Positions 21,934 through 32,136 of a stretch of 64,000 nucleotides of DNA are shown one piece after another. The stretch is from assembly GCA_030789695.1 (NCBI GenBank), contig CM061141.1, forward strand, positions 323,749,938-323,813,937. The letters run 5' to 3'. The notes under the pieces were generated by a model. That model was not told the origin of the DNA and searched no databases. It saw only the letters and a program-made list of their open reading frames with translations. Both the position numbers and the translations under genes were made by a program. How positions within the stretch are numbered: the first letter of the stretch is position 1; the number at the start of each line of letters is the position of its first letter. This DNA comes from Scilla litardierei. Taxonomy: Eukaryota; Streptophyta; Magnoliopsida; Asparagales; Asparagaceae.

Positions 21934-22968
21934 ATGGCTAGGATGTTGCCGTACGTGAATGGGTCCCGCAGGCACGCGCTTGAGAGAGAAATTTGAAATC
22001 ACGTCTAAAAATAGAAATCACGCGCTTTCTCACGCCCCCATTTTTTCTCCCCCATTAAACGACTCTCTCTCTCCACTATCTTCCTCTAAGAGAAAACACA
22101 ATAAATCAGTACCGTCCATTTGGACTCACATCAGCGATCCGCGTCCTCGAATCCGACGACTTGCATTGAGGCTGCTTGCATTGAGGCCTCTTGCAAACAC
22201 AGGATGGTATTTTCTCTCCGAACCTGCTTGCTGATGAATCTAGCGAGAAGGATGCTGGAGCCAACACCGCCTGCCAAGGAGGAGGTGCTCCCTCTCTTCG
22301 CCGCCTGCCAAGGAGGAGGTGCTCCCTCTCTTCGCGTGAAACAGGCCCTGATGTACGAATCTCTCTGCTTCTCGAATGCCTTGAGGCTGACGAATCCAGA
22401 GAGGAGGAGGAGGCCAGAGCCAGATTTCTTTAACTTTTTTTGTAATAAATATGGAAATATGCTTTCCTGGATGTTATTTTTGGTAGGCTACAACACTACA
22501 ATATGCTGAGTTTGAGAAAGTTTGAGAAAGTTTTGGTAGGCTACAACATCTATTTTATTTCCCTGGCTCGATCCTCATCACAGACTCAATATTTAAATTC
22601 CAACATCTTAGGGTTTACATGATTCTATTAGCATCTGGCCTGAAAAGAAAATCAGGTTGTCTTATTATCGAAATTGAGTAGTTTTGCACTTTTGGTTTCT
22701 GTTTTTGTGTTCTTGATGAACCAACAGAAATCGGTTTTCTGGATTCATTTGATTTGGTGTTCTGGTATTTTTTAAAATATAAGCTGCAGGGTTTCCTTCA
22801 TTACATTCAATGTTCCAAATTAAACCATATTATATACTACCTTATTTACTACTACCAAAGTTCTTTGTGGCGTTCTATTAAAGCTACTGCTAATTCAGTA
22901 TCTTCTTACTAAGATCATTGGTTGACTCATTTTTGTCTACTAAAGTCATTTTTTTGAATCTTTTGCAG
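21934..22968 (+). other. Sequence beside H1; leader-like and exon-like but unidentified
   Basis: A CT-rich strand (22,030-22,120) is followed by a frame that starts at about 22,206 and holds a perfect ~37 bp tandem duplication (GCCTGCCAAGGAGGAGGTGC..., 22,268-22,341). The frame is open for ~100 codons but I recognise no family. From 22,560 on it is AT-rich without features. The mirror copy is at 37,726-38,761. Confidence 0.35.
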
Positions 22969-23162
22969 GATGTAGATATTTAAAAAAGAACCTACATGAG
23001 ATAGAAAGGTCAGTAGCACATGTCAGGGAATTATTTATGCAGAATGATCGGTTGTTCGTTATGAGTGCTTGCATGATTAATATCAGATTCAGTACTCTTA
23101 TCACGCAATTTAGTGTTGTAGTTTTTCTCACTTACAGTGTTAACTATTTCATGCACGGCTAA
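22969..23162 (+). pseudogene. Exon-like piece with a hydrophobic end, unknown gene (left arm)
   Basis: Behind a good acceptor (TTTTGAATCTTTTGCAG) the frame reads GCRYLKKNLHEIERSVAHVR..., with ~64 codons ending in a hydrophobic helix (FSVVVFLTYSV). It could be the last exon of a gene for a small membrane protein. No family is recognised. The mirror copy is at 37,532-37,725. Confidence 0.3.
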
Positions 23163-23704
23163 TGGCGTAATGGTATATTGGACACATACAGTTGGGGAAA
23201 AAATTGCTCTTACATGGATGAATGTCTCCCTGAAAATGAAAAATGATTGAGTGACAGATGAAGTATTTGGATGGGTATTGGAAATGTAAGTGCCATTAAT
23301 CATACTTGCTTATATCCCATTATAATATATACCATGACCTGTTGCTCTTTACTTACTGTATTTGTCTCTTTTGATGTCAACAACAGGTATGCATATGCCG
23401 TTGTTAGCGCATTGCATGGAGTGTCACATATCCTTTGCAAATATTTTATGATACAGGTAGTGTATGCTAATGCATATGTGTGTTTCTGCTTTGAACAATT
23501 TCTCCATCATATGGTACTATTTCATTGATGAAGTTTAAGAGTGGTGCTTGAAAAAAAACGTTGAAATGCTTAATTTCTGCCTCCATGGGACTTGAAGGTG
23601 GGCAAAACATTTATAATTCATTATACTTATGGATGCGACTACGGAATTCTTAGAATGGTTCTTCCTTTTGTTTTGATATTTTGCTTGATCTTCCGTGAAA
23701 ACAG
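23163..23704. other. No feature seen
   Basis: AT-rich. A ~85-codon plus frame (23,271-23,528) is hydrophobic and Tyr/Cys-rich without recognisable motifs, probably chance. Confidence 0.4.
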
Positions 23705-23830
23705 GCCGCTTCTACGGAATTGCCGTCTCCCAAGGTTGTGGAAGAGGATAATCGGTCGTTGACGAGGTCGGAGACATGGCCAGCTCTTGCCGATGCGAAG
23801 TATCGAATATTTCTATGGATTCCTCTTTGA
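23705..23830 (+). pseudogene. Exon piece with a SETWPALADAK motif (possibly La-related protein)
   Basis: After an AG acceptor (GAAAACAG) the frame reads AASTELPSPKVVEEDNRS... and SETWPALADAK before a stop. The SWPAL(A/S)DA motif is typical of plant La-related proteins of the LARP1 group. The piece is short and the assignment rests on one motif. The mirror copy is at 36,864-36,989. Confidence 0.3.
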
Positions 23831-23902
23831 CACCCACTCTCTCTGATCTCCAACTCTATCAATGTATTTCTCCTTTTTAATTTTTTGATTTTTCTATGGC
23901 AG

Positions 23903-23972
23903 TGCTCTTAAGAAGGAACTGAAGAAGAAGTAAGAAGAGAAACGCCTTAAAGAAGAAGATAATAAAATGAAG
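23903..23972 (+). pseudogene. Lys/Glu-rich exon piece (similar to lysyl-tRNA synthetase N-terminal extensions)
   Basis: The piece is bounded by ATGGCAG and by ATGAAG|GTAACA, both good splice borders. It reads ALKKELKKK-stop-EEKRLKEED. The pattern NALKK(E)LKxKQKEEE is found in plant LysRS N-termini, with the stop standing where Gln would be. A low-complexity Lys-rich helix is weak evidence. The mirror copy is at 36,722-36,791. Confidence 0.25.
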
Positions 23973-25780
23973 GTAACACTTTATTTGCTTATTTTTATTT
24001 TTATTTTTATAAAATGAAGATAATAAAATGAAGGTAAGAAGATAATAAAAATAAGATAATAAAGAAGATAATAAAATGTTGTCTTAATTCTTGCACCAAA
24101 TCTCGAGTTTCAACGGCAAACTGTGTTATTTTTTAGGAGGATTGTTTGCATTTAGACAATTGACCTGAATTTTAGTGTTTAAAATTGATTTTGAAGTGTT
24201 TATTATTAATATCAAGCGCGTAAATTTGGCTAGCCTTTTGTTCAACTCTTATTTGGGGAGGTTGGAAATTAGTCTAATTTTACAGTTGATGCTAAATGAA
24301 GTATCGTGTTGATAACGACAACCTATGTAGCATTTATTTAAAAAAATTATTAAGTTGGATTGTCATTATTTCATCTCATCTTATTCATAACAAAACATTT
24401 GACAAAATTGATTTCATGAATATGCAGTTTATTATTAGCCAATACTACATAGATGGATATTGCGTAAAAAATAAAAAATATTCTAGAATATTAAAATATG
24501 ATGATTCTTAATTTTGTGACATTAGTGTTCGAACTGGTGATGATTTATGAAGGTGAGAAGGGGGGATGATTAGGGAACGAATTTCTGTTGTTCAGAAGAG
24601 ATTCAATTTTCCTGAGAAGGTACACCACAGGTTACTGCTTGAATCTCAACCACTTTTATGTCTGATTTTCGTTTTTTAAATCAGTTCGTAATCGTCATCG
24701 ATGAACAAAAAACCGTGAGCAACTCCCTTCAGAATTTTGGGTGGGGGTGAGTGCATGATGTAAAACGTGTGCAGCCTTCAAGAAAATGCAAAAAATTGGT
24801 CATCAAGCTGATATTGGGAAGAATTTGTCGGTAGTTATTTGAAAGCTTCCATCTTCCGGGCCTGGCCAATGTTCAATTAAAGCTGGTTCGGTTTTGGTGA
24901 GATCTTTCTGCTCATATTTAATTGAGATGACCCAGTTATGTGTGCATGTGCTGTGTATGCATAAATATGCAATCTTATATGAACTTTTATATGGTGGATT
25001 GAAGAACAGATCTTATTATATCATTACTTGCAAGTGATATGATGCCTTAGTTAAATGGATGATCTATACTGTATAACATGATCTAAATTATTTAAGGGCA
25101 TAAATACTAAATTTCAAATGTTTTTATGATGTTTTACATATGCATACGCAGTCTCAAATTGACTGGCCAAAAGTAGACAGTTTTATTGATCTACCGCTTA
25201 TGGAATACGAATTGTAATCGAACAGTTCAGGAGCCTTGGATAACAATTTTTGTATATAGATATAGATCTTGATCATATAGACCAAATTTGAATATATACC
25301 CTGTCACATGGAAAACTAACAACTAATAGTGTGCAAACTCAAAGGGAAGATTTGTACTGTATAATGTAATCTGATATCACAAGCAAAAAATTCTAATTAG
25401 ACAATGGGGGTGACGAGGCCTTTTGGATTTCCATGAGAAAAGTCTAATTAGCAAAAAATTCATGGCAACATTAGGAATTAGACCTATATGAATCATGATC
25501 CAGATATTATCCAACATTAGGAACTAGACCTATTTTGTGCTTAAAGATGAAAGTTACGTTAAGTAAATTTAGAACATGTCTATCTATCCAACACAATTTT
25601 TATTGCCTTCGTCAAGGGTCGAAGAGTCAAATACAAAAATGCTTACTGTACGTGATTAGGACATGACCTTTTGCATTTTTTAAAACAAAAAAAACAAAAT
25701 TTCTTGGGGAAAGCTCAAAAAACATAAAACAAATAGTCGTTTTCGAACCCACGTTGAAACCCATGTTGGAATAACCGCAC
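23973..25780. other. AT-rich mosaic sequence, no supported gene
   Basis: It begins with simple repeats of ATAATAAAATGAAG (23,955-24,070). Short open pieces such as ISVVQKRFNFPEKV (about 24,572-24,620) could be exon remains, but I cannot name them. The mirror copy is at about 34,915-36,721. Confidence 0.4.
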
Positions 25781-25789
25781 CTTTTCGAA

Positions 25790-26030
25790 CACGTTTTCGA
25801 ACGCGCCTTCAGGCGCCCGCGCCGAATGCTGCTTTTACCTTAATTTCCACGCCGAAGGCGCCCGTTTTTACCCTAATTTGTTGTTCCGCGCCGAAGGCGC
25901 CTGCGCCTAATTTGTTGTTTTACGCTAATTTGTTGTTCCGCGCCTAATTTGTTGTTTTGTGTCGAAGGCGCTTGCATCGAATTTGTTATTCCACACCGAA
26001 GGCGCCCGTGCTGCTAAATATTTTTACGCT
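25790..26030 (+). repeat. GC-rich short tandem repeats 'cgccgaaggcgcc' (left arm)
   Basis: About five units of ~45-55 bp combine a GC palindrome (GCGCCGAAGGCGCC) with TAATTTGTTGTT. Composition jumps sharply from the AT-rich surroundings. Each GC block can form its own small hairpin. The mirror copy is at 34,665-34,905. Confidence 0.8.
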
Positions 26031-26572
26031 AATTTGTTCCTCTTTTAAATTTTAGCTGTGAAAATAATTTTTTGGAGAACAACGATTTCGGGGGGGAAAT
26101 CTTAAATGAACCGTATCCGGGTTATGACTATTCTATTATACATTTCACGACTGTTTTTGAATCTTTGTTCCAGTCAGCTATTATACATTTCACGACTGTT
26201 TTTGAATTTTTGTTCCAGCCAGCAAGATTTTGTCCCAGTCACCAAGAGTTTGTCCCAGTCATCAAAAGAGTAGGTCCCACAGGCAAGAGAGTGAGATAAA
26301 ATTTTTTGAAATTTGAATAAATTTTCGGAGAAAATCCTGGGGGGAAATCGAAACGTCACTTAATGGGAAAAATTAAATTTTTGTTTAAACATCACCGCCC
26401 CAAAACTTTGAAGTGGTTAAAAATAATGTGGGGCCAGATTGAAACAGAGAGGATTGAAACAGAGAGGGGGGGGGGTTACTTGATTTGGGTGTGTTTTGAA
26501 AAAACAAAGGGCATCGAGACATTGTCGTGCTGTCTTTAGATATGCTGTCTTTCCATCTGAAGAAAACAATAA

Positions 26573-27152
26573 GAGCAACTCCAACCCAAATCTCCAAAAA
26601 CCCCCCTTCAAAATGGAATATCTCTAAAAGATGCTATTTTGGAGGATGGGCAACTCCAACCCACCATCTTCAAATCATATTTTCTCTTTGTTTAAGCTTT
26701 ACTAATGAAAAAAATTTATCATTAAAATGGGTTAATCTAATACATTATTTCTGGATGAAAGAAAATTATAAATAATATTATTCTTCAATGTTAATTTTTT
26801 AAGTATTAAGTATTAAGTATTTCTTGTTATATTGTAAATATTTTAAATTTGCTCGAAAAATATTCAATATTGGTCTCATGTTGTAGGTATAATTGAGATA
26901 TTTTCATCGGTATTATAATTATTAAAGTTGGTCACGTGATTTGTAAAATACATTAGTAATAAATAATCATAAGATTTTAATTAAGGTCTAAGTTGTCATT
27001 AATGAGAAGTTTAGAGATTTGGCGGGGTGAATAGTGCCCCTCCGAATATGAAGGGGCACTATTGCAATCTCTATCTCTATCTTCATTTTGGAGATGGGTT
27101 GGAGCAACTTCAATCTCCATTTTGGAGTTATAGAGAAGGGTTGGAGTTGCTC
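26573..27152. mobile_element. MITE, 580 bp, Harbinger/Tourist-like (left arm)
   Basis: Terminal inverted repeats GAGCAACTCCAACCC / GGGTTGGAGTTGCTC are flanked by the 3 bp duplication TAA on both sides (26,570-26,572 and 27,153-27,155). Subterminal blocks such as CTCCAAAATGGAG repeat in both orientations. There is no coding capacity. The TAA target fits the PIF/Harbinger superfamily. The mirror copy is at 33,539-34,118. Confidence 0.8.
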
Positions 27153-27289
27153 TAATCAGCCCCAAGTCTCTCTCTCTTTCCTTATCTCCACTCATTTTCA
27201 ACATTTTTGAATCATCTGAAGAAAAAAAATGGCACTGCAATTCAATTTCTCAATTTCTCTATCGTCGGTGAGCTTTTGAATCATACCCA

Positions 27290-28045
27290 AAGTGCCGATC
27301 TAAATTTCATCAACCAGAAATGTGTTCACAAAAGGCAATTTTTTAAAAAGGTGAGTTTTCCTGAGTTTTTTTCTGAGTTTTTCCGGCTCTAATCACATAT
27401 CTTAATGTGTGTGCTCTTAATTTTTCGGCTCTGATCACATATCTGCTCTGATCACGTTTCTCTGATCACAAAAAGCATTTTTTTTGGCTCTAATCACGGC
27501 TCTGATCTTAATTTTTGTTTGCATCAACCAGAAATGGGTTCGCAAAAGGCAATTTTTAAAATAAAGGTGAGTTTTTTTTTTGAGTTTTTTCTGAGTTTTT
27601 TCGGCTCTAATCACAGATCTTAATGTGTGTGCTCTTAATTTTTCGCCTCTGATCACAGATCTGCTCTGATCACGTTTCTCTGATCACCAAAGGCATTGTT
27701 CGGCTTTGATCACGGCTCTTATCATAGATCTGCTCTTAATTTTTGTTTACCTCAACCAGAAATTAGTTCACAAACAGCAATTTTTAAAATAAAGGCGAGT
27801 TTTTTCTTAGTTTTTTCTGCATTTTTAGGCTCTAATCACAGATCTTAATGTGTGTGCTCTTAATTTTTAGGATCCGTTCAGATCTGCTCTTATCACGTTT
27901 CTCTGATCACAAAAGGCATTTTTTGGCTCTGATCACGGCTCTGATCACAGATCTGCTCTTAATTTTTGTTTGCATCAACCATAAATGGGTTCACAAAAGG
28001 CAATTTTTAAAATAAAGGTGAGTTTTTTCTTAGTTTTTTCAATTA
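27290..28045 (+). repeat. ~225 bp tandem repeats with exon-donor-like cores (left arm)
   Basis: About 3.3 units start near 27,309, 27,524, 27,750 and 27,975. Each has CATCAACCAGAAATG(G)GTTC, CAAAAGGCAATTTTTAAAA, an AAAGGTGAGTTTT splice-donor-like core and a series of GGCTCTGATCACGGCTC blocks. It looks like one exon plus intron start amplified in tandem. The mirror copy is at 32,650-33,405. Confidence 0.85.
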
Positions 28046-28479
28046 CGAGGTTACCTTCCAAATTTATTGTTATTTTTAAAAGCTCAATTGATTAATCCTC
28101 CATCTCTCATATTTTTTGTTCTTTCCATTTATTTTGTCCCAAAAAAAACTCTAAATGTAGGTCTCTCATGTTGCTAAGATCTCTTTAGGAATTGATGTAC
28201 TGCTTCTTGAAAATGATTTCTTTTTTCTTTATGTGAAAATAATGAAATAATAAGAGTAAAGCTGTTGTCTTTGGAAAAATCGTAAATTTGCAATTTTTTC
28301 ATCCTCTGTGGAGTTGGGGGATAAAATAATAAAGGATGGCTTTCAGTGGATGGCAGCTGTACTTCGTTTTGCATTTATTTGTTTCACATTCTTTGAACTC
28401 CACTGAAGTTGAAATAATTTGTGATTATGGATTGACAATATTTTTGAGAGGTTAACTGTTTCTTTGATCGCATGCGAAG
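28046..28479. other. No feature seen
   Basis: AT-rich spacer between the 225 bp repeats and the SMT1 piece. No family motif in any frame. Confidence 0.5.
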
Positions 28480-28557
28480 ATGTCGAAGACTGGAGCTTTG
28501 GTTCTCGCTTCGGGGGTTGGAGGAAAGATAAAGAAGAAAGAAGCTTCCAAACCCTAA
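28480..28557 (+). pseudogene. N-terminal piece of sterol C24-methyltransferase (SMT1-like), left arm
   Basis: The 25-codon frame starts MSKTGALVLASGVGGKIKKK and then stops. Plant cycloartenol C24-methyltransferase begins MSK(A/T)GALDLASGVGGKI, so this matches its first residues almost exactly. None of the methyltransferase domain follows. It is best seen as a captured first-exon fragment. The mirror copy is at 32,137-32,214. Confidence 0.65.
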
Positions 28558-29321
28558 TCCTGTTTGAGGCAATTGTCAAGCATCTTTGCTAGGACTTTTG
28601 TTCCTTTGATTATGCTATATGAAGAGTTGATCAAGGATTCCGGGGATGTGTAATTATTTTTTATTTAGAGTTAAATTTCATATCTAATACCATTTCACTG
28701 TCATCGTTTCAAAATATTGTTAAAGAATCTGAACAAATTCATTGCTCATACAGTTTTGATATTTGTTAGTATCCGATTGTTAAAGAATCAGAACAAATTG
28801 TTAAAGAATCTGAACAAGGTCGTTTACAGTTTTGCTCATACAGTTATTATATTTGTTAAAGAATCAAACGACTGAAGTTATCCATCCGATTTTTTTTTTA
28901 AATTTGACGTAGATAAAGCAATATCTGTTGTTTCTCTTTTTATTTGCGGGTATTTTCTTTTGCAATGGATAATTTTTAGGTGGATTTATTTTGCAATGTA
29001 TAATTTTGTTTCCTCATTTGTTATTTTGTGGGTAGAAGTAACTGTGGAAGTAATTTTGCTCCATATCTTGGCAAACTTTTCTGTGACAATCTGGCAATTT
29101 TTTTCCTTTGACAAATTCTAGATACCAAATGATAAAAATCAGCAAAACAATATTGATGTCAATATTTTTTAGAAAACAATCAGATTTTCCTTTGACAAAA
29201 ATCTGCTGATTTTTCTATTTATGAAAATTCTAGATAGTTGTGAATATTTTTCTATTTTATTCAAATTCTATATAGTTGTCAATAATGTTTCATTCTCTCT
29301 GGTTGAATGGGTACAAGGTAC
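28558..29321. other. AT-rich spacer between two captured exon pieces
   Basis: Repeated phrases (GTTAAAGAATC.GAACAAAT three times at 28,715-28,815; CAATTTTTTTCCTTTGACAAA) but no coding signal. The mirror copy is at 31,373-32,136. Confidence 0.5.
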
Positions 29322-29417
29322 AAGATTCCAAAAGGATGCAAGGTATTTGGTTAATTTATGGCTGTCCACCAAACAAACTTCGAGGATGCTCGCATCTTTA
29401 ATCCTTGGAGATTGAAG
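29322..29417 (+). pseudogene. Cytochrome P450 exon piece, CYP90A-like (left arm)
   Basis: The frame reads KIPKGCKVFG, a stop, then FMAVHQTNFEDARIFNPWR, and ends at AAG|GTAAAT, a good donor. P450s of the brassinosteroid group have IPKGWKVF..FRAVH....FKDAR.FNPWRW just before the haem region, and CYP90A (CPD) is closest by memory. An in-frame stop (29,352-29,354) and the Trp-to-Cys change mark it as dead. Neighbouring P450 exons are absent. The mirror copy is at 31,277-31,372. Confidence 0.65.
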
Positions 29418-29509
29418 GTAAATTCACTCTTTGCTTCCTTAACTGGTTTTGTACAGGCTTCATTCTTTTATGCCAGAGATGGTATAACGCCCCCTTTATT
29501 ATTTGTTTC

Positions 29510-29633
29510 TGTTGCGGCCAGTAATTGGGAGCAGGGGCAATTGGGTAAAATAACAATTAGGGGTGTTTTTCTATTTAAAGGGGTTGAGCCGGCCCTAGAG
29601 GGCACGCGAAAATTGTGAGAGTTATTTATTTAT
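29510..29633 (+). repeat. First 124 bp of an A3-type LTR, left-arm copy
   Basis: It begins TGTTGCGGCCAGTAATTGGG behind GTTTC and matches the A3 3' LTR at 18,459-18,754 (minus). It is broken at 29,633 by the end of element B (TGTCACGCCCC). It is the inverted copy of 31,061-31,184. Confidence 0.85.
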
Positions 29634-30314
29634 TGTCACGCCCCGCTTCCCTAATATGGAAGGCGAGACGTGAGGAGGTCCGCTCAGACGTGGAGCTGTG
29701 AAGCTGCAGTCTGATAAGCGTCTGTAAAAATTTCGAAAAGTAGCAGGTCCTTGCATTGCGACGAAACAACAACAATAATAAAGCAGATTAAAGAACATCC
29801 ACCAACAACATCCAATAATTATTACAACATCACAGAATAGTCACAAAAGTTTAAGTCTGAACAATAGGCCTAAAGCATGGCCAAACAAAACAACGAGAGA
29901 TAGGTGCTACGCACCGACACCTAACAGCAACTAAGGAAAGATAATAACTAAGGGGAGACTCCAAACGAGTCTAGGACTGGTCACCAGTGTCCTCGAACTC
30001 GGTCTCTGCAGGGACCTCAATCTCAGCGTCAACGAACTGGTCGTCCGCTACTACCTGCTCTGTCTCAAAGTCTGACATGTGACACCCAAAGAGAAAAGGG
30101 CACATGTCAGCAAAAGTCTCCCAAGGGAAGCGGAGAACTTTTGTGCAAGGATACAAATATAGAAAACGACTGGCAGTTCTAAACAATATGAAATGACATT
30201 TAAAGAGTGCAATAGTTTAAATGACATGATGCATGCACGCCGTAGCAGAAACTACGAAAACACTATTTCACGATTTTCACGATTTTCACGATTTTCACAT
30301 TGTGCACAGAGTTT
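29634..30314 (-). mobile_element. Element B terminal fragment, left-arm copy
   Basis: On the plus strand it starts TGTCACGCCCCGCTTCCC and is related to 62,448 onward (same start, GGTGC(T/C)ACGCACCGACA, GGACTGGTC). It is cut off at the palindrome centre. TG...CA-type ends and insertion inside an A3 LTR suggest the LTR of a large retrotransposon, but no TSD can be checked because the other end is lost. Confidence 0.55.
29971..30078 (-). CDS. 35-codon acidic ORF of element B (left-arm copy)
   Basis: The small frame starts MSDFETEQ and ends DTGDQS; it is very acidic. A 35-codon counterpart at 62,797-62,904 ends in the same six residues and has the same length despite strong divergence. Upstream codons are not kept in frame in both copies, which favours this ATG. 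No known domain. It could also be the last exon of a longer B protein. Confidence 0.4.
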   Translation of the reverse strand: MSDFETEQVVADDQFVDAEIEVPAETEFEDTGDQS

Positions 30315-30379
30315 TCACATTGTGCACAGAGTGCAATAGTTTCGTGAAAATGTGAAAAGTTAATGTGCTGAAGTGGCGT
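30315..30379. repeat. Palindrome spacer (~65 bp) with nested small inverted repeats
   Basis: The spacer and the arm ends next to it carry alternating copies of TTTTCACATTGTGCACAGAG and its complement, with CACGATTTT repeated three times at 30,268-30,296. The arms align to CAGAGTTT/AAACTCTG (30,307-30,314 / 30,380-30,387). Such short inverted repeats could let a broken strand fold back. Confidence 0.7.
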
Positions 30380-31060
30380 AAACTCTGTGCACAATGTGAA
30401 AAGTTAATGTTTCGTGAAAATCGTGGAATAGTGTTTTCGTAGTTTCTGCTACGGCGTGCATGCATCATGTCATTTAAACTATTGCACTCTTTAAATGTCA
30501 TTTCATATTGTTTAGAACTGCCAGTCGTTTTCTATATTTGTATCCTTGCACAAAAGTTCTCCGCTTCCCTTGGGAGACTTTTGCTGACATGTGCCCTTTT
30601 CTCTTTGGGTGTCACATGTCAGACTTTGAGACAGAGCAGGTAGTAGCGGACGACCAGTTCGTTGACGCTGAGATTGAGGTCCCTGCAGAGACCGAGTTCG
30701 AGGACACTGGTGACCAGTCCTAGACTCGTTTGGAGTCTCCCCTTAGTTATTATCTTTCCTTAGTTGCTGTTAGGTGTCGGTGCGTAGCACCTATCTCTCG
30801 TTGTTTTGTTTGGCCATGCTTTAGGCCTATTGTTCAGACTTAAACTTTTGTGACTATTCTGTGATGTTGTAATAATTATTGGATGTTGTTGGTGGATGTT
30901 CTTTAATCTGCTTTATTATTGTTGTTGTTTCGTCGCAATGCAAGGACCTGCTACTTTTCGAAATTTTTACAGACGCTTATCAGACTGCAGCTTCACAGCT
31001 CCACGTCTGAGCGGACCTCCTCACGTCTCGCCTTCCATATTAGGGAAGCGGGGCGTGACA
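30380..31060 (+). mobile_element. Element B terminal fragment, right arm (original position)
   Basis: It ends GGGGCGTGACA at 31,060, directly against A3 LTR sequence. B thus inserted into the 5' LTR of A3 before the palindrome formed. Its remaining part, and the rest of A3 up to mid-gag, were lost or replaced when the inverted copy was joined. Confidence 0.55.
30616..30723 (+). CDS. 35-codon acidic ORF of element B (right-arm copy)
   Basis: Identical in sequence to the left-arm copy: 13 Asp/Glu in 35 residues, no cysteine, a unique DTGDQS end and a TAG stop. The ATG lies in GGGTGTCACATG, which is conserved in the 62.9 kb copy (GGGTGACACATG). About 340 bp of non-coding sequence separate the stop from the element end at 31,060. 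Confidence 0.4.
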   Translation: MSDFETEQVVADDQFVDAEIEVPAETEFEDTGDQS

Positions 31061-31184
31061 ATAAATAAATAACTCTCACAATTTTCGCGTGCCCTCTAGG
31101 GCCGGCTCAACCCCTTTAAATAGAAAAACACCCCTAATTGTTATTTTACCCAATTGCCCCTGCTCCCAATTACTGGCCGCAACA
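31061..31184 (-). repeat. A3 5' LTR, first 124 bp (original), with TSD GAAAC at 31,185-31,189
   Basis: On the minus strand it starts TGTTGCGGCCAG; outside lies GAAAC, identical to 18,454-18,458 next to the A3 3' LTR. The two LTR ends are 12.7 kb apart and are explained as one insertion later interrupted by B and by the left palindrome arm. Confidence 0.8.
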
Positions 31185-31276
31185 GAAACAAATAATAAAG
31201 GGGGCGTTATACCATCTCTGGCATAAAAGAATGAAGCCTGTACAAAACCAGTTAAGGAAGCAAAGAGTGAATTTAC

Positions 31277-31372
31277 CTTCAATCTCCAAGGATTAAAGAT
31301 GCGAGCATCCTCGAAGTTTGTTTGGTGGACAGCCATAAATTAACCAAATACCTTGCATCCTTTTGGAATCTT
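31277..31372 (-). pseudogene. Cytochrome P450 exon piece, CYP90A-like (right arm)
   Basis: Mirror copy of 29,322-29,417, with the same in-frame stop and the same donor. As the right arm is the ancestral copy, the capture and its decay predate the inversion. Confidence 0.65.
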
Positions 31373-32136
31373 GTACCTTGTACCCATTCAACCAGAGAGA
31401 ATGAAACATTATTGACAACTATATAGAATTTGAATAAAATAGAAAAATATTCACAACTATCTAGAATTTTCATAAATAGCAAAATCAGCAGATTTTTGTC
31501 AAAGGAAAATCTGATTGTTTTCTAAAAAATATTGACATCAATATTGTTTTGCTGATTTTTATCATTTGGTACCTAGAATTTGTCAAAGGAAAAAAATTGC
31601 CAGATTGTCACAGAAAAGTTTGCCAAGATATGGAGCAAAATTACTTCCACCGTTACTTCTACCCACAAAATAACAAATGAGGAAACAAAATTATACATTG
31701 CAAAATAAATCCACCTAAAAATTATCCATTGCAAAAGAAAATACCCGCAAATAAAAAGAGAAACAGCAGATATTGCTTTATCTACGTCAAATTTAAAAAA
31801 AAAATCGGATGGATAACTTCAGTCGTTTGATTCTTTAACAAATATAATAACTGTATGAGCAAAACTGTAAACGACCTTGTTCAGATTCTTTAACAATTTG
31901 TTCTGATTCTTTAACAATCGGATACTAACAAATATCAAAACTGTATGAGCAATGAATTTGTTCAGATTCTTTAACAATATTTTGAAACGATGACAGTGAA
32001 ATGGTATTAGATATGAAATTTAACTCTAAATAAAAAATAATTACACATCCCCGGAATCCTTGATCAACTCTTCATATAGCATAATCAAAGGAACAAAAGT
32101 CCTAGCAAAGATGCTTGACAATTGCCTCAAACAGGA
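31373..32136. other. AT-rich spacer (mirror of 28,558-29,321)
   Basis: No coding signal. It differs from the left arm by a few substitutions, for example GGTACCTAGAATT at 31,568 against AATTCTAGATACC at 29,116. Confidence 0.5.

Larger units (their letters stand above)
19246..30314 (+). repeat. Left arm of a giant palindrome (~11.07 kb)
   Basis: The reverse complement of this stretch recurs at 30,380-41,451; paired coordinates sum to 60,691-60,697 over the full length. Differences are few: single substitutions, a homopolymer-length change near 26,465/34,220 and a few small indels. Contents from the outside in: truncated C LTR, GRF gene and end of Harbinger H1, a mosaic of gene pieces, a Tourist-like MITE, 124 bp of A3 5' LTR, and part of element B. 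TSD evidence shows that this arm is the copy and the right arm the original. Confidence 0.95.
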
